DNA of 49,176 nucleotides, taken from assembly GCA_026415495.1 (NCBI GenBank), contig JAOAGZ010000010.1, positions 1 through 49,176 on the forward strand, in the 5' to 3' direction. The DNA is from Eximiradius proteiniborus (GTDB lineage Bacteria > Bacteroidota > Ignavibacteria > Kapaibacteriales > UBA2268). Positions 18,318 to 28,531 of this stretch are shown here, piece after piece. The translations under genes were made by a program, and so were the position numbers. The notes beneath the pieces were generated by a model. That model had not been told where the DNA came from. It ran no database searches and saw only the letters and a program-made list of their open reading frames with translations. The first letter of the stretch is position 1, and each line of letters begins with the position of its first letter.

Positions 18318-19547
18318 CTAACTAAACATTTTTATTACTTTTTGAATAGATTGTGCTAAAACATCAATTTCTTGCTTTGTGTTGTAGAAAGCAAATGAAG
18401 CACGTGTCGTTGCCGGTACTTCGAACCGTCGCATAATTGGTTCTGTGCAGTGGTGTCCCGTCCGAACAGCAATTCCATCGACGTCAAGCATTGTTCCGAC
18501 ATCGTGCGGATGCACATTATCCAATACAAACGACACAACACTTGCTTTCCGCGCAGCATTGCCAATTATCTTTAATCCATCTATTTCAGATAATTTATCT
18601 TGTGCGTATTTAAGCAACTGAGTTTCGTGTTCTATTATAAAATCAAAGCCAATTTGACTAACATATTCAATTGCTTTCCCAAGCCCTATTGCACCTTCGA
18701 TATTGGGTGTGCCGGCTTCGAATTTGTAAGGCAGATCGTTGTAAATAGTTCGCTCGAACGAAACCGATTTTATCATATCTCCGCCACCCTGATAAGGGCT
18801 CATCTTTTCAAGGTATATTTGCTTTCCGTAAAGAACCCCGATGCCAGTCGGACCATAAATTTTATGTCCCGAAAATACTAAGAAATCGCATCCGAGCTTG
18901 CGAACATCAATTTTTATATGCTGAATTGATTGTGCAGCATCAACAAGCACGGGGATTCCTTTCGAATGAGCTTTTTTGATAATTTCCTCTATCGGATTAA
19001 TTGTCCCAAGCGAATTCGACACATACACAACCGATACAAATTTAACTTTGTCGGTGAGCATTTTTTCATACTCTTCGAAAATTAATTCTCCCGCATCGTT
19101 GATTGGCACTACACGTAATTGCGCACCAGTTTCTTCGCATACTATTTGCCAGGGAACTATGTTAGAGTGGTGCTCCATATGAGTAATCAATATTTCGTCG
19201 CCTTCTTTTAATCGAGGACGCACAAAACTATGAGCAACCAAGTTTATGCCTTCGGTTGTGCCACGCGTGAAAATTATTTCGCTTGCAGTATTTGCATTAA
19301 TAAATTCTTTTATGAATTTACGCGATTTTTCGTATTCATCAGTTGCTTCCTGGCTTAGCCGATGCACACCACGATGAATATTACTATTATAATTTAAATA
19401 ATAATCAGAAATCGCAGAAATCACACACTTAGGTTTCTGAGTTGTTGCTGCATTATCAAGATATACCAATGGTTTCCCATACACCAGCCGATTAAGCACA
19501 GGGAAATCCTGACGAATTTCTAATAATTTTACATCAATTTCGCTCAT
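18318..19547 (-). CDS. sufS: Cysteine desulfurase SufS
   Basis: 409 aa; 'LVYLDNAATTQKPKCVI', 'THMEHHSNIVPWQ', 'FSGHKIYGPTGIGVLYG', 'VRTGHHCTEPIM'. Confidence 0.97.
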   Translation of the reverse strand: MSEIDVKLLEIRQDFPVLNRLVYGKPLVYLDNAATTQKPKCVISAISDYYLNYNSNIHRGVHRLSQEATDEYEKSRKFIKEFINANTASEIIFTRGTTEGINLVAHSFVRPRLKEGDEILITHMEHHSNIVPWQIVCEETGAQLRVVPINDAGELIFEEYEKMLTDKVKFVSVVYVSNSLGTINPIEEIIKKAHSKGIPVLVDAAQSIQHIKIDVRKLGCDFLVFSGHKIYGPTGIGVLYGKQIYLEKMSPYQGGGDMIKSVSFERTIYNDLPYKFEAGTPNIEGAIGLGKAIEYVSQIGFDFIIEHETQLLKYAQDKLSEIDGLKIIGNAARKASVVSFVLDNVHPHDVGTMLDVDGIAVRTGHHCTEPIMRRFEVPATTRASFAFYNTKQEIDVLAQSIQKVIKMFS

Positions 19548-20842
19548 CTTAACTTTCCTGCAAGTTTGCTTTCAAACAGTTCTGACAGCATATTTTGCAC
19601 CTGCGGAATTTCAATTTTTTCAATAATTTCTTCGCCAAAAGCCGCAAGTAGCAAATTCCGTGCGTTTTCGTAACTTATTCCGCGAGCGCGCAGATAGAAC
19701 AACTGCTCTTCATCGAGTGTGCCCGAAGTTGCACCGTGCGAGCATTTTACGTCATCGGCGTAAATTTCAAGCTCCGGTTTTGTATTAATTGTTGCTTCAT
19801 CCGATAGCAAAATATTTTTGTTTGATTGGTATGCATTTGTTTTTTGGGCATCTGGTCTGACTAATATTTTGCCATTGAATACAGCGGTTGCATTATCGCC
19901 GACTATGCCTTTATATACCTCATTGCTAAAGCAGTTCGGCAGAGCGTGGTCCATAAATGTGTGATTATCAATGTAATTGTTCTTATCGGCAAAATAAAAG
20001 CCATAGTAATGTGTTTCGGTATATTCTCCAACTAATTTTGTATTTAAATTGTTTCGAACAAATTTTCCATCGAGAGTGAAATTAATATCGTTGAATACCG
20101 AATTTCGGTCCTGCTCGACGTTTGTTCGGGCAATGAGAATATGGGTGTCGGGCAGAATTTGCGTTCTCACAAAGTCAAATCGGGCAGATTGTGCTATCTT
20201 TATTTCAGTCAAAGCAACGGAAATTGTATCGAATTCCCCGATTTTCTGATAAGTTTCAATGAATTTTGCCTGTGCATTCTCTTCTACCGTGATGAAAGCC
20301 CTTGGGAAAATCGAAGTTTGCGACAAATTCCCGTCAAAAATTTGCAGCAGATGCACCGGATGCTCTATTACCGAATTTCTCTTAATTCTTATAAAAGTAA
20401 CGTCTTCAAAAAATGCTGAATTCAGATTTGAAAATACATCACTTGCAAGCTCAAATTTTATATTATTCCAGTCAAATCCATTCGAAATAGCTTGCGAAAG
20501 TGTTATTATTTCTAAATCTTTGTCGATAATTATCGAAAATTCCTTGCAAAATTTCCCATTATTAAAAACAAGCACATTTGCTTTTAAGTCCTGAAAAATA
20601 AATTTATCAACTGTTTTGCAGTCCAGAGTTGGAAGGGCAGCCAATTCAAAATTGTATTTATTCAAAAATGCAAAATTTGTGTACTTCCATTCTTCCATTT
20701 TTGGTGTGGGAAGCTGGTCCGAGAGAACACGCCCGAAAGCCTTCGCCTTGAATTGAGCAATTTCATCAGGTAAATTGGAAGCCTTCAAATACGTGTCGAA
20801 CTTGTTGGCAAAGTTTTCTATGAATTTACTTTTAATTTCCAT
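19544..20842 (-). CDS. sufD: Fe-S cluster assembly protein SufD
   Basis: Start chosen at MEIKSKF; 'PDAQKTNAYQSNKNILLSDEATINTKPELEIYADDVKCSHGATSGTLDEEQLFYLRARGI'. Confidence 0.96.
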   Translation of the reverse strand: MEIKSKFIENFANKFDTYLKASNLPDEIAQFKAKAFGRVLSDQLPTPKMEEWKYTNFAFLNKYNFELAALPTLDCKTVDKFIFQDLKANVLVFNNGKFCKEFSIIIDKDLEIITLSQAISNGFDWNNIKFELASDVFSNLNSAFFEDVTFIRIKRNSVIEHPVHLLQIFDGNLSQTSIFPRAFITVEENAQAKFIETYQKIGEFDTISVALTEIKIAQSARFDFVRTQILPDTHILIARTNVEQDRNSVFNDINFTLDGKFVRNNLNTKLVGEYTETHYYGFYFADKNNYIDNHTFMDHALPNCFSNEVYKGIVGDNATAVFNGKILVRPDAQKTNAYQSNKNILLSDEATINTKPELEIYADDVKCSHGATSGTLDEEQLFYLRARGISYENARNLLLAAFGEEIIEKIEIPQVQNMLSELFESKLAGKLR

Positions 20843-20855
20843 TGCTACACCTGTG

Positions 20856-21602
20856 TTAGTCTTTAATCCAGTCATAGCCTTTCTCTTCGAGTTCGAGTGC
20901 AAGTTCTTTCCCGCCGGATTTCACAATACGTCCTTTGTAGAGAACGTGAACGTAATCAGGAACAATGTAGTTAAGCAAACGCTGGTAGTGCGTAATCACA
21001 AGGAAAGAGTTATCCTTGCGACGAAGCTTATTCACACCGTTTGCTACAATTCGAAGTGCATCAATATCAAGCCCCGAGTCGGTTTCGTCGAGCACTGCAA
21101 GCACAGGGTCGAGCATAGCCATCTGAAATACTTCGTTGCGTTTCTTTTCGCCACCAGAGAATCCTTCATTAACTGAACGATTAAGAAACGATTGCTCAAT
21201 CTCGACCATTGCTGCTTTTTCCTTTATCATCGAAATAAAATCAAATGCATCGAGTGGCTCCAGATTTCTGTATTTTCTGATTTCATTTACTGCCGATTTT
21301 ATCAGATTTGTATTCGATACACCCGGTATTTCCACAGGATACTGAAATGCTAAGAACATTCCTTCGCGAGCGCGCACTTCCGGCGGCATTTCAAGTAAGT
21401 TTTTCCCGTTGAAGAGCACTTCGCCTTCTGTTACTTCGTATCCGGGTTTGCCTGCAAGCACAGACGCAAGAGTGCTCTTGCCTGAACCGTTCGGACCCAT
21501 TATAGCGTGAGTTTCGCCCGGATTTATTTCTAAATTAATACCGTGCAAAATTTCCGTTTCGTTAATTTTTGCTTTCAGATTCTTTATTGATAACAATGCC
21601 AT
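20856..21602 (-). CDS. sufC: Fe-S cluster assembly ATPase SufC
   Basis: 248 aa ABC ATPase; 'GPNGSGKSTLASVLAG', 'FSGGEKKRNEVFQMAMLDPVLAVLDETDSGLDIDAL'. Confidence 0.97.
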   Translation of the reverse strand: MALLSIKNLKAKINETEILHGINLEINPGETHAIMGPNGSGKSTLASVLAGKPGYEVTEGEVLFNGKNLLEMPPEVRAREGMFLAFQYPVEIPGVSNTNLIKSAVNEIRKYRNLEPLDAFDFISMIKEKAAMVEIEQSFLNRSVNEGFSGGEKKRNEVFQMAMLDPVLAVLDETDSGLDIDALRIVANGVNKLRRKDNSFLVITHYQRLLNYIVPDYVHVLYKGRIVKSGGKELALELEEKGYDWIKD

Positions 21603-21634
21603 TTTTTTATCCTTTATACTTATTATTAAATTTA

Positions 21635-23083
21635 TTATCCAACCGAACCTTCCAAACTAACTGATAGTAGTTTCTTTGCTTCAACAGCAAATTCCATTGG
21701 AAGATTATTCAGCACTTCTTTTGCATAACCGTGAACAATCAGTGCAACAGCGTCTTCTGTCGATATTCCGCGTTGGTTGAGGTAAAATATTATATCTTCG
21801 GAAATTTTGGAAGTTGTTGCTTCGTGTTCTACTATTGCTGTTTGATTTGCAACTTCAAGATATGGGAAAGTATGAGCCCCGCACTTATCGCCCAACAGCA
21901 ACGAATCGCATTGCGAAAAGTTGCGGGCACCATCTGCCTTTTTGCTGATTTTTACAAGTCCACGGTAGCTATTATCACTACGTCCCGCCGAAATACCTTT
22001 CGAAACTATACGGCTTTTGGTGTTTTTGCCTAAATGTATCATCTTTGTGCCTGTATCTGCCTGCTGAAAATTATTTGTCAGAGCAACCGAATAGAATTCT
22101 CCCACTGAATTATCGCCTTTAAGAACGCAACTCGGATATTTCCACGTAATTGCGGAACCTGTCTCCACTTGCGTCCAGCTTATTTTTGAATTTTCGCCTT
22201 CGCATAATCCACGTTTGGTAACAAAGTTGTAAATTCCGCCTTTGCCTTCCTTATCGCCAGGATACCAGTTCTGAACAGTTGAGTATTTTATTTCTGCATT
22301 TTTATGAGCAACAAGTTCGACCACCGCAGCGTGTAGTTGGTTTTCGTCGCGCATTGGGGCAGTGCAACCTTCGAGATAACTTACGTAACTTCCCTCGTCT
22401 GCAATAATCAAAGTCCGTTCAAATTGACCAGTAGAAGAAGCATTTATTCGGAAATAAGTTGATAGTTCCATTGGGCAACGCACACCTTTCGGCACATACA
22501 CAAATGAACCATCGCTAAACACAGCTGAATTAAGCGCCGCAAAGTAGTTGTCTGTGTATGGAACAACACTGCCTAAATATTTTTCTACAAGTTCGGGATG
22601 AGTGTGCACTGCTTCGGAAATTGGACAAAAAATTATTCCCAGTTCTTCTAACTTTTCTTTGAATGTAGTTGCAACAGAAACGCTATCGAGCACAGCATCG
22701 ACTGCCACTCCGGCAAGCCGTTTTTGCTCTTCGAGCGGAATACCCAACTTTTCATATGTCTTCAGAATTTCCGGATCAACTTCGTCCAAACTCTTGTATT
22801 TATTGAAGTTCTTTGGTGCAGCATAATAATGAATGTCCTGATAATCAATCGGTGGATATTTCACTTTTGCCCAGTTCGGCTCTTTCATTTTTTGCCAATG
22901 ACGAAAAGCACGCAACCGCCATTCGAGCAAGAAATTCGGTTCGTTTTTCTTTGCAGAAATAAAGCGAATTACGTCCTCGTTCAAACCTTTTGGGGCAAGT
23001 TCCTGTTCGATATTCGACACAAAGCCGTATTTATATTCACTTTCTGCAAAATCGTCCAAAATTTTATTATTATCCTGTTCCAT
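21635..23083 (-). CDS. sufB: Fe-S cluster assembly protein SufB
   Basis: 482 aa; '[18 protein letters not shown]', '[47 protein letters not shown]'. Confidence 0.97.
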   Translation of the reverse strand: MEQDNNKILDDFAESEYKYGFVSNIEQELAPKGLNEDVIRFISAKKNEPNFLLEWRLRAFRHWQKMKEPNWAKVKYPPIDYQDIHYYAAPKNFNKYKSLDEVDPEILKTYEKLGIPLEEQKRLAGVAVDAVLDSVSVATTFKEKLEELGIIFCPISEAVHTHPELVEKYLGSVVPYTDNYFAALNSAVFSDGSFVYVPKGVRCPMELSTYFRINASSTGQFERTLIIADEGSYVSYLEGCTAPMRDENQLHAAVVELVAHKNAEIKYSTVQNWYPGDKEGKGGIYNFVTKRGLCEGENSKISWTQVETGSAITWKYPSCVLKGDNSVGEFYSVALTNNFQQADTGTKMIHLGKNTKSRIVSKGISAGRSDNSYRGLVKISKKADGARNFSQCDSLLLGDKCGAHTFPYLEVANQTAIVEHEATTSKISEDIIFYLNQRGISTEDAVALIVHGYAKEVLNNLPMEFAVEAKKLLSVSLEGSVG

Positions 23084-23092
23084 TATTCTATC

Positions 23093-23500
23093 CTATATAT
23101 TGTTTTTCAAATTTGCTATTGTTGTATTTTTAAATATGTTGTTTATTTGCTCCTGCAGGTTCATTATCGGACTGCGAATATCGCAGATTTCAGTACGCGA
23201 GCAGCAGCTTCCGTCATTATCGGCACATTCTACAATGCTTGAACGTTCATCGAGAGCGTTCATCAATTCTTCTACTGTAATTTCATTAATTTGCTTAACT
23301 AACTTATATCCGCCTTTAACTCCTAATTGAGACACCAGCAAACCCTTTTTCATCAACGTTTGCAATAGCTTGGACAAAAAGTCGTACGGCAGCGATAATT
23401 TTTCGGCAATTTCTTTTGCTGTATTTGTTCTCGAGCTGTTTTCAGCAATATATTGCAATGCCATTATTGCATATTCAACTTTTTTTGATAATTTTATCAT
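23093..23500 (-). CDS. Rrf2 family transcriptional regulator, likely Fe-S sensing SUF regulator
   Basis: 'MIKLSKKVEYAIMALQYIAENSS...AKEIAEKLSLPYDFLSKLLQTLMKKGLL' wHTH plus 'VECADNDGSCCSRTEIC' cysteines; first gene of the suf operon. Start chosen at MIKLSKK. Confidence 0.93.
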   Translation of the reverse strand: MIKLSKKVEYAIMALQYIAENSSRTNTAKEIAEKLSLPYDFLSKLLQTLMKKGLLVSQLGVKGGYKLVKQINEITVEELMNALDERSSIVECADNDGSCCSRTEICDIRSPIMNLQEQINNIFKNTTIANLKNNI

Positions 23501-23646
23501 CTTGCAAAAATAATTTATCAATTAATCAAAAATAATGACGTTACAAAAATACGATTATTTTTATCCGAATTTAAAAAAATATACTATTTCAATGAAAAAA
23601 TCGTTTAAAATTTAAATAAACCTAATCTTACTTATGAGGAGAATTT

Positions 23647-24402
23647 ATGGACGCTAAACTTCCCAGATTAGCAATTATTGGTTACGGAACTATGGGGCAC
23701 GAAATCGAAAAAGCTGCACTTAGCAATGGATTCGAGGTTGTCTCTAAATACGATATCGATAGTCCTATTGTTGAAGAAACAAAATTTGATTTTGATGTTG
23801 CTATCGATTTTTCTATCGGGCGTGCTGTTTATGATAATGCTTGCATTCTTGCCAGGAACGGGAAAAATTTCGTTATTGGTGCAACCGGCTGGTACGATAG
23901 CTTGGAACTGGTTACAAATATTGTGAAAAAGTATGATGTCGGAATGCTTTGGAGCCCGAATTTTTCTATCGGAATGAACATTTTTATGAAAATTGTGCAG
24001 GTTGCGTCCAAACTGATTAATTTAGCACCGGGATATGATATTTTCATTGTGGAAACTCACCACAAACGCAAAAAGGATGCTCCATCAGGCACTGCAATAT
24101 CGCTTGGCGAAATAATTTTACGCGAATTTAAGCACAAAGACCAGCTTCTCTTTGGAAATCCAGATGGTGCGATTTTGCCCGAGATGCTTCAGATTTCGAG
24201 CATTCGCGCCGGCGATTATCTGGGCAAGCACACAGTTACAATTGATTCCCCTGTTGATACAATAGAACTTACACACAATGCCAAAAACCGTGAAGCATTT
24301 GCCGCGGGCGCCTTGCTTGCCGCTTCCTGGATACAAGGCAAAAAAGGTGTGTTCAAATTCGATGATATTCTTGACCAAATCTGGTTCGCCGAACGCGAGT
24401 AG
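23647..24402 (+). CDS. dapB: 4-hydroxy-tetrahydrodipicolinate reductase
   Basis: 251 aa; 'IGYGTMGHEIEKA', 'ETHHKRKKDAPSGTAISLGE' DapB signature. Confidence 0.92.
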   Translation: MDAKLPRLAIIGYGTMGHEIEKAALSNGFEVVSKYDIDSPIVEETKFDFDVAIDFSIGRAVYDNACILARNGKNFVIGATGWYDSLELVTNIVKKYDVGMLWSPNFSIGMNIFMKIVQVASKLINLAPGYDIFIVETHHKRKKDAPSGTAISLGEIILREFKHKDQLLFGNPDGAILPEMLQISSIRAGDYLGKHTVTIDSPVDTIELTHNAKNREAFAAGALLAASWIQGKKGVFKFDDILDQIWFAERE

Positions 24403-24437
24403 TCTTTTTTCGATAGTGCAGTTGATTTATAAATCAT

Positions 24438-24474
24438 AGACAGCAGAGAGCAAAAGTCTCTGCTGTCTTATTTT
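24438..24474. terminator. Bidirectional hairpin terminator between convergent dapB and cas6-like gene
   Basis: 12-bp perfect stem AGACAGCAGAGA-gcaaaag-TCTCTGCTGTCT followed by TTATTTT. Confidence 0.85.
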
Positions 24475-24477
24475 GAG

Positions 24478-25353
24478 TTAAACTGGTATGCATTCCATTT
24501 TTTCTTTTCTTCTAACAGAATGATTTTCATAAATTTCAATTTTCTTCTTTGGTTTTTCAAGAACAGTTTCGAGCATTCCAAGCCCCAAGCAGTTGAATTC
24601 TCCGATGCCGCACTGGTAAGCAATTCGCAATATTTCGGGTTCGCTTCGGATTGTAACGGGTGCAATAAATCCTTTGAGTTTATATTCTTCGAGCGAGCCC
24701 TCGCGAATAGTTACGAGTTTGCTTACTCCTTCGCTGCCACCTTTGATTTCCACATATTCACTGTCGAATTCAATATCAATTCTACCTTTAAATTGAGCTT
24801 TGTGTATTATTTCATACTTCCTGCGTAAATTATAAGCAATTGCTCCTGCTGTTTCGCTTTCGTTTATTCTGTAAAAATGCAGTATTTTGTTCCCATTGCT
24901 GAACATTACTTTTGAAATTACTGTTGGAGAAAGCATTACAAACTTTCTTTCGTAATCAAATTCGGGTTCAGGCAGTTGCTTGATGCTTTTAAAATAAAAT
25001 TCCGAATATCCGTTGTAATTCTCGATTTTCAATACTTCGCGGGATTTCAGCGTTGAGATAATAATTGGTGCTAAATCATCTTCTATTGGAGCCGAGAATA
25101 GTAATTTTACATCTCCAAATCCGGAGTATGAAGATTGTGTTACTTTTGAATTAGGACACAGCAATTTGGAGAAAGTGAAAAGCTTATTGTTTGGCAATAT
25201 CCGAATGCTTTTTTGATTATCGGAAATCCAGGAGTGAAATTTTACAGGTGAATAATAAAGAATACTTGCAATCGAACTAAACAGCAGGTAGTTGTAGTTG
25301 ATGGGGATGGAAAACCGAAGCTCTTTTGGACTGAGTAATAATTCTAATCTCAT
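24478..25353 (-). CDS. cas6: Cas6-like CRISPR RNA endoribonuclease (solitary)
   Basis: 291 aa; N-terminal 'RLELLLSPKELRFSIPINYNYLLFSSIASILYYS' and C-terminal glycine-rich 'CGIGEFNCLGLGMLE' loop typical of Cas6. Confidence 0.78.
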   Translation of the reverse strand: MRLELLLSPKELRFSIPINYNYLLFSSIASILYYSPVKFHSWISDNQKSIRILPNNKLFTFSKLLCPNSKVTQSSYSGFGDVKLLFSAPIEDDLAPIIISTLKSREVLKIENYNGYSEFYFKSIKQLPEPEFDYERKFVMLSPTVISKVMFSNGNKILHFYRINESETAGAIAYNLRRKYEIIHKAQFKGRIDIEFDSEYVEIKGGSEGVSKLVTIREGSLEEYKLKGFIAPVTIRSEPEILRIAYQCGIGEFNCLGLGMLETVLEKPKKKIEIYENHSVRRKEKMECIPV

Positions 25354-25445
25354 ACCGTATCACGAAAAATTCTACAAATCAATTAAATTTTGAGGCTAAA
25401 AAGTCGGTCGCCGACTTGGAGTGAAAATAGTGAGGAAAGAAGTTC

Positions 25446-25526
25446 TGACAATAAATTAATAAAAAATAATCATATATGCAAGTATATTTTAATGATTTTT
25501 TCATATTTTTTTATAATTTATTGTCA
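25446..25526. repeat. 13-bp perfect inverted repeat, 55-bp spacing
   Basis: TGACAATAAATTA (25446-25458) and TAATTTATTGTCA (25514-25526) in the cas6/purS divergent intergenic region. Confidence 0.85.
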
Positions 25527-25591
25527 ATTAGGATAATTTTATTTTTTTTCTTAATTTGTAAAGACTTATTGTAATTAATTGAGCAAGAATA

Positions 25592-25846
25592 ATGAAAAAA
25601 TTCAAATCCGAAATTAAAATTACTTTACGCGAAGGTATTCTTGATGTTCAAGGCAAAACTGTCGAAAACGCTTTGCATTCTATGGGCATTCCCGAAATCG
25701 CTCACGTTCGAATCGGACGGTTTGTAACAACTGAAATTTCTGCCGAAACACAGGAGCAAGCCTTCGAAATTATTGATAAAGCTTGCAGGCAACTAATTGC
25801 CAACCCAATTATTGAAGATTATTTCATTGAATTGAAGGAAATTTAA
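25592..25846 (+). CDS. purS: Phosphoribosylformylglycinamidine synthase subunit PurS
   Basis: 84 aa; 'ITLREGILDVQGKTVENALHSMGI...VRIGRFVTTEI', immediately upstream of purQ. Confidence 0.94.
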   Translation: MKKFKSEIKITLREGILDVQGKTVENALHSMGIPEIAHVRIGRFVTTEISAETQEQAFEIIDKACRQLIANPIIEDYFIELKEI

Positions 25847-25849
25847 GTA

Positions 25850-26548
25850 ATGAAATTTGGCGTAATTACTTTTCCCGGTTCTAATTGCGACCACGATGCA
25901 ATTTTTGCAACTCAAAGCTGTCTCGGCGAAGATGTTGTTAATCTTTGGCACAAAGACACACAAATTCCGAATGATATAGATTGTGTTGTAATTCCCGGCG
26001 GATTTTCCTACGGCGATTACCTGCGATGCGGAGCTATTGCTCGTTTCTCACCAATTATGAAGTCTGTCGTTGATTTTGCTAATCGTGGCGGGCTTGTGAT
26101 TGGTATTTGCAATGGATTCCAAATCCTTACAGAGGCGCAACTGCTGCCCGGTGTGCTTCTTCGCAATATAAATATGCAATTTATATGCAAAGACGTTTGG
26201 CTCACCGTCGAAAACACAAATACACCATTTACTAATCTAATCGAAAAAAACACTGTGCTGCGCATTCCAATCGCTCACGGCGAAGGCAACTATTTTGCCG
26301 ATGCTAATACTATAAAACGACTTGAAGACAATAATCAGGTTGTCTTCCGCTATGCAAACCCACAAGGCAAAGTTACAGACGAGGCTAATCCAAATGGCTC
26401 GATAAATAATATTGCCGGAATAATTAACGAAAAAGGAAATGTGTTAGGTATGATGCCTCATCCCGAACGCTATTCCGACAAAATTCTTGGTTGCGACGAT
26501 GGACTTATTATTTTTAAATCTATTGTTAATTACATTCATTCTAAATAA
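25850..26548 (+). CDS. purQ: Phosphoribosylformylglycinamidine synthase subunit PurQ
   Basis: 232 aa; '[15 protein letters not shown]', '[18 protein letters not shown]', '[17 protein letters not shown]', 'MMPHPER'. Confidence 0.97.
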   Translation: MKFGVITFPGSNCDHDAIFATQSCLGEDVVNLWHKDTQIPNDIDCVVIPGGFSYGDYLRCGAIARFSPIMKSVVDFANRGGLVIGICNGFQILTEAQLLPGVLLRNINMQFICKDVWLTVENTNTPFTNLIEKNTVLRIPIAHGEGNYFADANTIKRLEDNNQVVFRYANPQGKVTDEANPNGSINNIAGIINEKGNVLGMMPHPERYSDKILGCDDGLIIFKSIVNYIHSK

Positions 26549-26556
26549 AGGTTGCT

Positions 26557-26751
26557 ATGGAAACATTGGCTTTTATAGGCACTCTCGGGCTTCCTGAAAT
26601 TCTCATCATTTTGCTCATTATTGTCGTGCTTTTTGGAGCAAAAAAAATTCCGGAACTTATGCGCGGACTTGGCACCGGAATTAAAGAATTTAAAAAGGCT
26701 TCGACCTTAGATGAAGACGAGCACAAAGATAACAAAAAAATTGAACCATAG
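26557..26751 (+). CDS. tatA: Sec-independent translocase TatA/E family protein
   Basis: 64 aa; TM helix then '[24 protein letters not shown]'. Confidence 0.93.
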   Translation: METLAFIGTLGLPEILIILLIIVVLFGAKKIPELMRGLGTGIKEFKKASTLDEDEHKDNKKIEP

Positions 26752-26762
26752 GGAGCAATGCT

Positions 26763-27098
26763 GTGTTTGATGTTGGCGGAGGTGAACTTCTTCTGATTTT
26801 GCTCGCTATTGTTATTCTTTTCGGTCCGAAGAAAATACCGGAAGTTGCTCAGTTTCTGGGTAAAGGTCTTCGTCAGTTCCGTCAGGCTCAATCCGAAATT
26901 CAAACTCAGATAAGTAAAATTCAACAGGAAGTTTCCGACGAAATCAACGTTATTAACAAAGAAATTGATATTAACAATAGTGAAACTGCTGTAAAACCTG
27001 AAAATTTAATTCGTCAGGAATTACCCAAAAATCAAGAAAATCAAGAAACACAGATAAATAATAATCAAGGAAATGAAGAAAATGATAAACTACGGTGA
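26763..27098 (+). CDS. TatA/B family twin-arginine translocase protein
   Basis: GTG start; 'ILLAIVILFGPKKIPEVAQFLGKGLRQFRQAQSEIQTQ' with longer amphipathic tail (TatB-like). Confidence 0.88.
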   Translation: MFDVGGGELLLILLAIVILFGPKKIPEVAQFLGKGLRQFRQAQSEIQTQISKIQQEVSDEINVINKEIDINNSETAVKPENLIRQELPKNQENQETQINNNQGNEENDKLR

Positions 27099-28482
27099 TT
27101 TCTTAAAGAAAATCCAAAATAAAGAGACAACTTGTGTAGATTTTACAAATGAAATTCTCGATAAAATTGAAAAAAATAAACATTTAAATATTTTCATTTC
27201 TGTTTGCAAAGAGAAAGCTCTTGCCCAAGCTTCGGAAAGCGATAAACGTTTCTCTGACGGCAACCCTCGCAAGCTCGAAGGTATGATAGTCGCTATAAAA
27301 GACAATATTTCTACAAAAGGCATTCGCACAACCTGTGCTTCGCGTATGCTTGAAAATTTCGAGCCAATCTATGATGCAACTGCTGTGGAACGTTTGATTG
27401 CCGAAGGAGCCGTCATCATCGGCAAAACTAACTTAGACGAATTTGCTATGGGAAGCTCCAACGAAACTTCCTATTTCGGAAATGTGCTAAATCCATTAAA
27501 TACTGAATACACTCCGGGTGGTTCGTCTGGTGGTTCAGCGGCTGCTGTTGCAGCTGGACTTTGCCACGTTGCACTGGGTTCGGACACAGGCGGTTCTGTT
27601 CGCCAACCTGCTGCATTTTGCGGAACAATTGGGCTTAAACCAACCTATGGACGTATTTCCCGTTGGGGGCTTGTCGCTTTTGCTTCTTCTTTAGACCAAA
27701 TTGGTATTCTTGCTTCGGATACTGCCGACACTGCTCGTGTGCTCGATGTTATCTCGGGTGCAGATACAAAAGATAGCACTTGTGCAAACGTTCCACCTTC
27801 GCATACTTTCGATAATTTGCACAAATTGCGCGAAAAATTTGCATTCGGAGTTGTAAGCGACGAACTATTAAATAATTGTTCAGAAGATATTGTGCGTGCT
27901 TACTCTTATTATGTAGATAAATTGAAATCCATCGGTGGCGAACCCAAAGAAATTTCATTTACTAACCCGAGTATCTGGATACCAACGTATTATATATTAG
28001 CAACAGCCGAAGCGTCGTCTAACCTGTCGCGTTATGATGGAGTTCGGTATGGTTTTCGTGCCGAAGGCGAAGGCGATTTTGTTGCCCGCACTCGTTCCGA
28101 AGGCTTTGGTATGGAGGTGAAACGTCGGATAATGCTTGGGACTTTTGTGCTATCGTCTGGCTACTACGATGCTTACTACACTAAGGCACAAAAAGCCCGC
28201 CGTTTGATATATAACGACTATAACAGAATATTTAAGGAAGTTGATGTTTTGCTAATGCCGACAACCCCCACTCCTCCGTTCAAAATCGGAGAAAAAATAA
28301 ATGACCCTATTGCAATGTATTATTCCGACTTTTTTACAATATCAGCCAATCTTGCTGCAATACCTGCGCTATCGTTCCCCGCAGGGACTGCTGCCAATGG
28401 TTTGCCGATTGGCTTGCAATTGCAATCCAAACATTTCGACGAACATTTGCTATTGCAACTGACAAATGCATTATCAAAATAA
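27073..28482 (+). CDS. gatA: Asp-tRNA(Asn)/Glu-tRNA(Gln) amidotransferase subunit A
   Basis: 469 aa amidase; '[22 protein letters not shown]', '[14 protein letters not shown]', '[16 protein letters not shown]'. Start may be MINYGDF at 27082. Confidence 0.96.
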   Translation: MKKMINYGDFLKKIQNKETTCVDFTNEILDKIEKNKHLNIFISVCKEKALAQASESDKRFSDGNPRKLEGMIVAIKDNISTKGIRTTCASRMLENFEPIYDATAVERLIAEGAVIIGKTNLDEFAMGSSNETSYFGNVLNPLNTEYTPGGSSGGSAAAVAAGLCHVALGSDTGGSVRQPAAFCGTIGLKPTYGRISRWGLVAFASSLDQIGILASDTADTARVLDVISGADTKDSTCANVPPSHTFDNLHKLREKFAFGVVSDELLNNCSEDIVRAYSYYVDKLKSIGGEPKEISFTNPSIWIPTYYILATAEASSNLSRYDGVRYGFRAEGEGDFVARTRSEGFGMEVKRRIMLGTFVLSSGYYDAYYTKAQKARRLIYNDYNRIFKEVDVLLMPTTPTPPFKIGEKINDPIAMYYSDFFTISANLAAIPALSFPAGTAANGLPIGLQLQSKHFDEHLLLQLTNALSK

Positions 28483-28531
28483 AATTATTTTGATTGCAAA
28501 CAGTCTAATTGTTTTTTATCAGTAGTGATTT

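Noticed and set aside
24403-25591. CRISPR array near the cas6-like gene
   Set aside because: No regularly spaced direct repeats on either side; only terminator hairpin and one inverted repeat pair.
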